From Elusimicrobiales bacterium (GTDB lineage: Bacteria > Elusimicrobiota > Elusimicrobia > Elusimicrobiales > UBA9959): 64,000 bases of DNA. The notes beneath the pieces are model-generated. The model was not told the DNA's origin. It searched no databases and worked only from the letters and a program-made list of their open reading frames with translations. The position numbers were made by a program, and so were the translations under genes. Each line of letters begins with the position of its first letter. The first letter of the stretch is position 1. Shown here piece after piece: positions 62,401 through 64,000 of this stretch. The stretch covers positions 62,001 through 126,000 of the forward strand of contig JAQTOU010000004.1 of NCBI GenBank assembly GCA_028713125.1, written 5' to 3'.

Positions 62401-63726
62401 CTCGGTCTTAAGGCGCTCGGAGATGTCGTAGAATATTCCCTGCAGGACCTCCCTGCCTTTAAGAGTGAGTTTAGAGGCGCTTATCAGCACCTGTACTTTA
62501 GACCCGTCTTTGCGGATGATCTCCGAATGCCCCAGCCTCGAGGAGCCATCCCTTACCCTATCGCGGAATTCCTGTTTGTAAAGCTCGGCGGCTTCGGGCG
62601 GGTGCAGCCTGCTCTGGTGCATGCCTATGATCTCTTTTCGGGACCTGCCGAGCAGCTTCTCCGCGTCTTTATTCGCGTCCACTATCAGCCCGGTGGCCGT
62701 ATCCGCAAGGATGATCGCGGTATTGGCCATTTGAAAGATCTTTTTGTATTTAAGCTCGCTTTCCGCCAGGTTGTTCGCCGTTTCGGCCTGCTGCTGCTCC
62801 GCCAGCTTGTGGCGCAGCATCAGCGCGTAGACCCGCGCAAGTTTTTTCAAGGCGTCTATAGCCGCGGGCGTGTAGTCCGCGGGCGGGTTGACGAGGGCGA
62901 GCATGCCTATAAGCTCTTTCCCGGAAATAGCGGGGGCTCCCGCGAACCGGGAGATCTTGATATTGCTGGAGATGGTTCCCGCGGCGCGCGGGTCCGTAGC
63001 GGCGGAATTCGTGACCAGGGGTTTTTTATGCTTAAGGACCCAGCCCCAGAGGCCGGTGAATTCTTTGAGCACCAGTTCCTTCCTGTGCCGCTGCGAACTT
63101 TTCATGGCCTCCCGCGTAAAGGCGGGAATGACCAGGTGGCCGGTGGCGGAACTGATATAGCCGGCGAAGCCGAAACGGCTGCCGGTGAGGCGCCGCGCTT
63201 CGTCCAGTACGATCCTGGAGATCTCCTCGAGGGAGATGGCGGGGAAAGCCAGGTAAAGCTCCTCGAGATGGGTGACCGCGTCGGCGACGTCGCGCTCGCG
63301 GGTAAGCTGGCCTTCCCTGCTTTCCTGGGCCAGGCGGCCGCTTATCGTTCTCGCCGCGATCTGGACCAGCTGCCCGGCGAAAGCGCCGGCGGCCCGGGCG
63401 TGGGGGCGCGCGAGCAGGAAGCCGGCCGTCGCGCCGCCCTGCACGGGGGAGCTCAGGATCCCGCTCATCTGTTCCGGGGAGCCCCTGCGCGCCAGTTCTT
63501 TTTTTGTGAAATTCAGGGAGACCGTCAAAGGCGCGGCGTTCTCGCCTTTGTCCAGCATTACGGACAGGCCGGCGGCGGGCCCGAGCGCGTCAGGCCGAGA
63601 AAGAGTCTTTATGACCCTGCGCAGGAAAGCGTCGAGGTTGTCCGGGGAGGCGGCGGCGAGCAGGAGTTCCCTCAGGAATTCCTCGCTGGCCCCCTGGACG
63701 GGCTTTCCGGCGGCTGGGTTTCGCAT
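59500..63726 (-). CDS. Eight-PAS, GAF sensor protein with histidine-kinase DHp helix but no ATPase domain
   Basis: 1,408 residues, cytoplasmic (no signal or membrane helix). A GAF domain lies at about 150-310, then eight PAS modules from about 320 to 1310, many with PAC endings such as GIFYDISERLKTEEK and ALCRDITRRKQAEAD. The kinase dimerisation helix is RPIAHDFNNALAAISGYATL with phosphoacceptor His1339. The protein ends 69 residues later with no N, G1 or G2 box, so it cannot phosphorylate itself by the usual route. Its last codons lie over a terminator for the opposite strand. It starts one base inside the stop of an OmpR-type regulator, so the two are coupled. Confidence 0.9.
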   Translation of the reverse strand: MRNPAAGKPVQGASEEFLRELLLAAASPDNLDAFLRRVIKTLSRPDALGPAAGLSVMLDKGENAAPLTVSLNFTKKELARRGSPEQMSGILSSPVQGGATAGFLLARPHARAAGAFAGQLVQIAARTISGRLAQESREGQLTRERDVADAVTHLEELYLAFPAISLEEISRIVLDEARRLTGSRFGFAGYISSATGHLVIPAFTREAMKSSQRHRKELVLKEFTGLWGWVLKHKKPLVTNSAATDPRAAGTISSNIKISRFAGAPAISGKELIGMLALVNPPADYTPAAIDALKKLARVYALMLRHKLAEQQQAETANNLAESELKYKKIFQMANTAIILADTATGLIVDANKDAEKLLGRSRKEIIGMHQSRLHPPEAAELYKQEFRDRVRDGSSRLGHSEIIRKDGSKVQVLISASKLTLKGREVLQGIFYDISERLKTEEKYRALVESTDTGYLILNSQGQVVDANKEYLRLTGRKRMRDILGRRVTEWTAPYDKARNRREIEKCIKVGHARNLSVDYMDRRGQAIPIEINATVVKMGDTYQIVALCRDITRRKQAEADLVEQAALLRAQQEASPDAILVVDKDGQIRSFNRHFTKMWGLPHKLMAIGSDKMALQAVRAKLSDPEAFLKRVEYLYRHPHEESRDELFLRDGRILERYSTAILGKEGEYYGRVWHFHDISKRRIAETRIRESEEKYRRLVENLGKEYFFYQHDKKGIFNYLSPTITDTLGYSQKEFLTHFTRYLTDNPRNRDVEKYTALTLRGIQQPAYEVEIYHKNGSIHWLEVTETPLRGPDGKITGVEGLAHDITARKLEGKALRESEARYKTLLSGLGTGILVADIRTRKFIYANPALCRMFGYTEKELTRLGVQDIHPKEALPYVIADFEAQARGEKVLAPDLPCLRKDGVVIRVNIHTVRLVLDGRDCLMGQFTDITESKRLENILKINEEKYRALFETSRDALMILEPPHWKFGQANKATLKMFGAPDEKRFLKLTPWAISPRKQPDGSVSAEKAKEMLKIALKTGSNYFQWEHKRLYGPVFSAEVLLTRVDIGDKQIIQASIRDISARKRIEEQLRLSELRQHLAMSQINGVLWVLDKTLRFTLSRGQGLASLGLKPDQLMGMTLEEFIRPIGPDSPSLAAHRSALLGKNVTYEEKVQGIDFSVLLSPLRDSDGKVSGVVGLALDISEKKRMERMVKESEETLKQIFDTTTDAMFIKDLDGIYMMANKSFSGLFNKTPKEIVGKSDSHLFQLEKVTEARNEDLEVVRTGRTMNFTRPRTLPTGSYYFNTIKTPMRNFRGETTGVLGISRDITSIKSMESELALTRASEAVSKMTRPIAHDFNNALAAISGYATLIDDDLAASSPIKTEISRIIEAVRRAAVLTSKLQDFARNPKIENPGETGDKKDGN
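59520..59547 (+). terminator. Terminator for the PLP/CpXC/nucleotidyltransferase operon
   Basis: CCCCGG (59520-59525) pairs with CCGGGG (59531-59536), then TTTTCTATTTT. It lies 30 bases past the stop, within the 3' coding end of the convergent PAS protein. Confidence 0.65.
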
Positions 63727-64000
63727 TATTCGAATTTATAGCCGTGCCCGGGGACGGCTATGATCCGTTTAGAGAAGCTGCCGGTCTTTTTGCGCAGGTT
63801 GGAAATGTGCACTTCTACGGTGTGGGGATTGTTGTAGTCCGCGGTGTTATAGCCCCAGACGGATTCCAGGAGGCCGGTCAGGCTGAGCACGCGTCCCGGA
63901 TTGGAGACTAGGGCGGCGAGCAGGTCCAGTTCCTTGGAGGTAAGTTTCAATATTTTCCCGTTGAGTTTGGCCGTGCGGCCCTCGAGGTTCAATTCGAGGC
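63726..64000 (-). CDS. OmpR/PhoB-type response regulator, C-terminal part (5' partial)
   Basis: The frame runs off the window end; about 90 residues are visible. They form the winged-helix DNA-binding domain: LTSKELDLLAALVSNPGRVLS, LLESVWGYN, the recognition helix region NPHTVEVHISNLRKK, and AVPGHGYKFE at the end. The receiver domain, if present, is outside the window. Its TAA overlaps the PAS protein ATG (TAATG), typical of regulator-sensor pairs. Confidence 0.9.
   Translation of the reverse strand, partial: LELNLEGRTAKLNGKILKLTSKELDLLAALVSNPGRVLSLTGLLESVWGYNTADYNNPHTVEVHISNLRKKTGSFSKRIIAVPGHGYKFE

Overview
The window is a GC-rich stretch of a diderm (outer-membrane) bacterial chromosome. 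Lipoprotein and Sec signal peptides, a PorV-type outer-membrane barrel, a very large surface protein of Ig-like repeats, and an HPr kinase/RapZ/mannose-family PTS cluster point to an under-sampled diderm phylum. Elusimicrobiota is my best guess, from the repeat-protein style and gene mix, but nothing here proves it. Genes are tightly packed, many overlapping by 1 or 4 bases. I saw no tRNA, rRNA operon, CRISPR array, insertion sequence or prophage.

Layout. (1) 1-17137: a surface block with a giant repeat protein cut by the window start, a second propeller/Fn3 protein ending in a FlgD/T9SS-like C-terminal domain, and a PorV/PorQ-type barrel. (2) 17134-18614, minus strand: a two-gene ABC-2 exporter. 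(3) 18893-41407: a stress and osmolyte island. It holds a CaCA antiporter, a membrane-anchored sensor-HAMP-trehalose-6-phosphate synthase fusion, trehalose-phosphatase, a sensor kinase, an SH3 protein, a sugar ABC importer, an APC permease fused to two Usp domains, a small MscS-related membrane protein, amylomaltase, a TreS-maltokinase fusion, a cation/proton antiporter, an MscS channel and a ClC protein. (4) 41616-50589: HPF, HPr kinase, RapZ, PTS IIA and IIB, a GH57 glucanotransferase, PTS IIC and IID, HPr and EI. (5) 50689-55301: LepA, signal peptidase I, MetF and a zinc-ribbon protein. (6) 55461-55850: RNase P RNA, then a small orphan gene. (7) 56514-59490: a PLP enzyme, a CpXC protein and a short CCA-type nucleotidyltransferase. 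(8) 59500-64000, minus strand: an eight-PAS protein with a histidine-kinase dimerisation helix but no ATPase domain, coupled to an OmpR-type regulator cut by the window end.

How they fit together. Regions 3 and 4 look like one physiology: making trehalose by two routes (OtsA/OtsB and TreS), moving alpha-glucans (MalQ, GH57, ABC importer), and handling ions and turgor. The PTS/HPrK/RapZ module probably adds carbon-state control.

The most unusual observation is a pair of matching 5' leaders. One is on the plus strand at 18728-18800, ahead of the CaCA/otsA/otsB/kinase run. The other is on the minus strand at 29065-29001, ahead of the sugar ABC operon. Each begins just after a sigma70-like promoter, has the same two small hairpins with a conserved TCGGGCCG loop, and then a third hairpin that competes with the second. 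In the ABC operon the third hairpin ends in a U-run just upstream of the ribosome binding site. This looks like a cis-regulatory RNA family that I do not recognise. Other oddities are a maltokinase domain lacking its catalytic Asp, two convergent genes both short of their C-terminal domains at one junction, and dispersed heptanucleotide repeats between genes.
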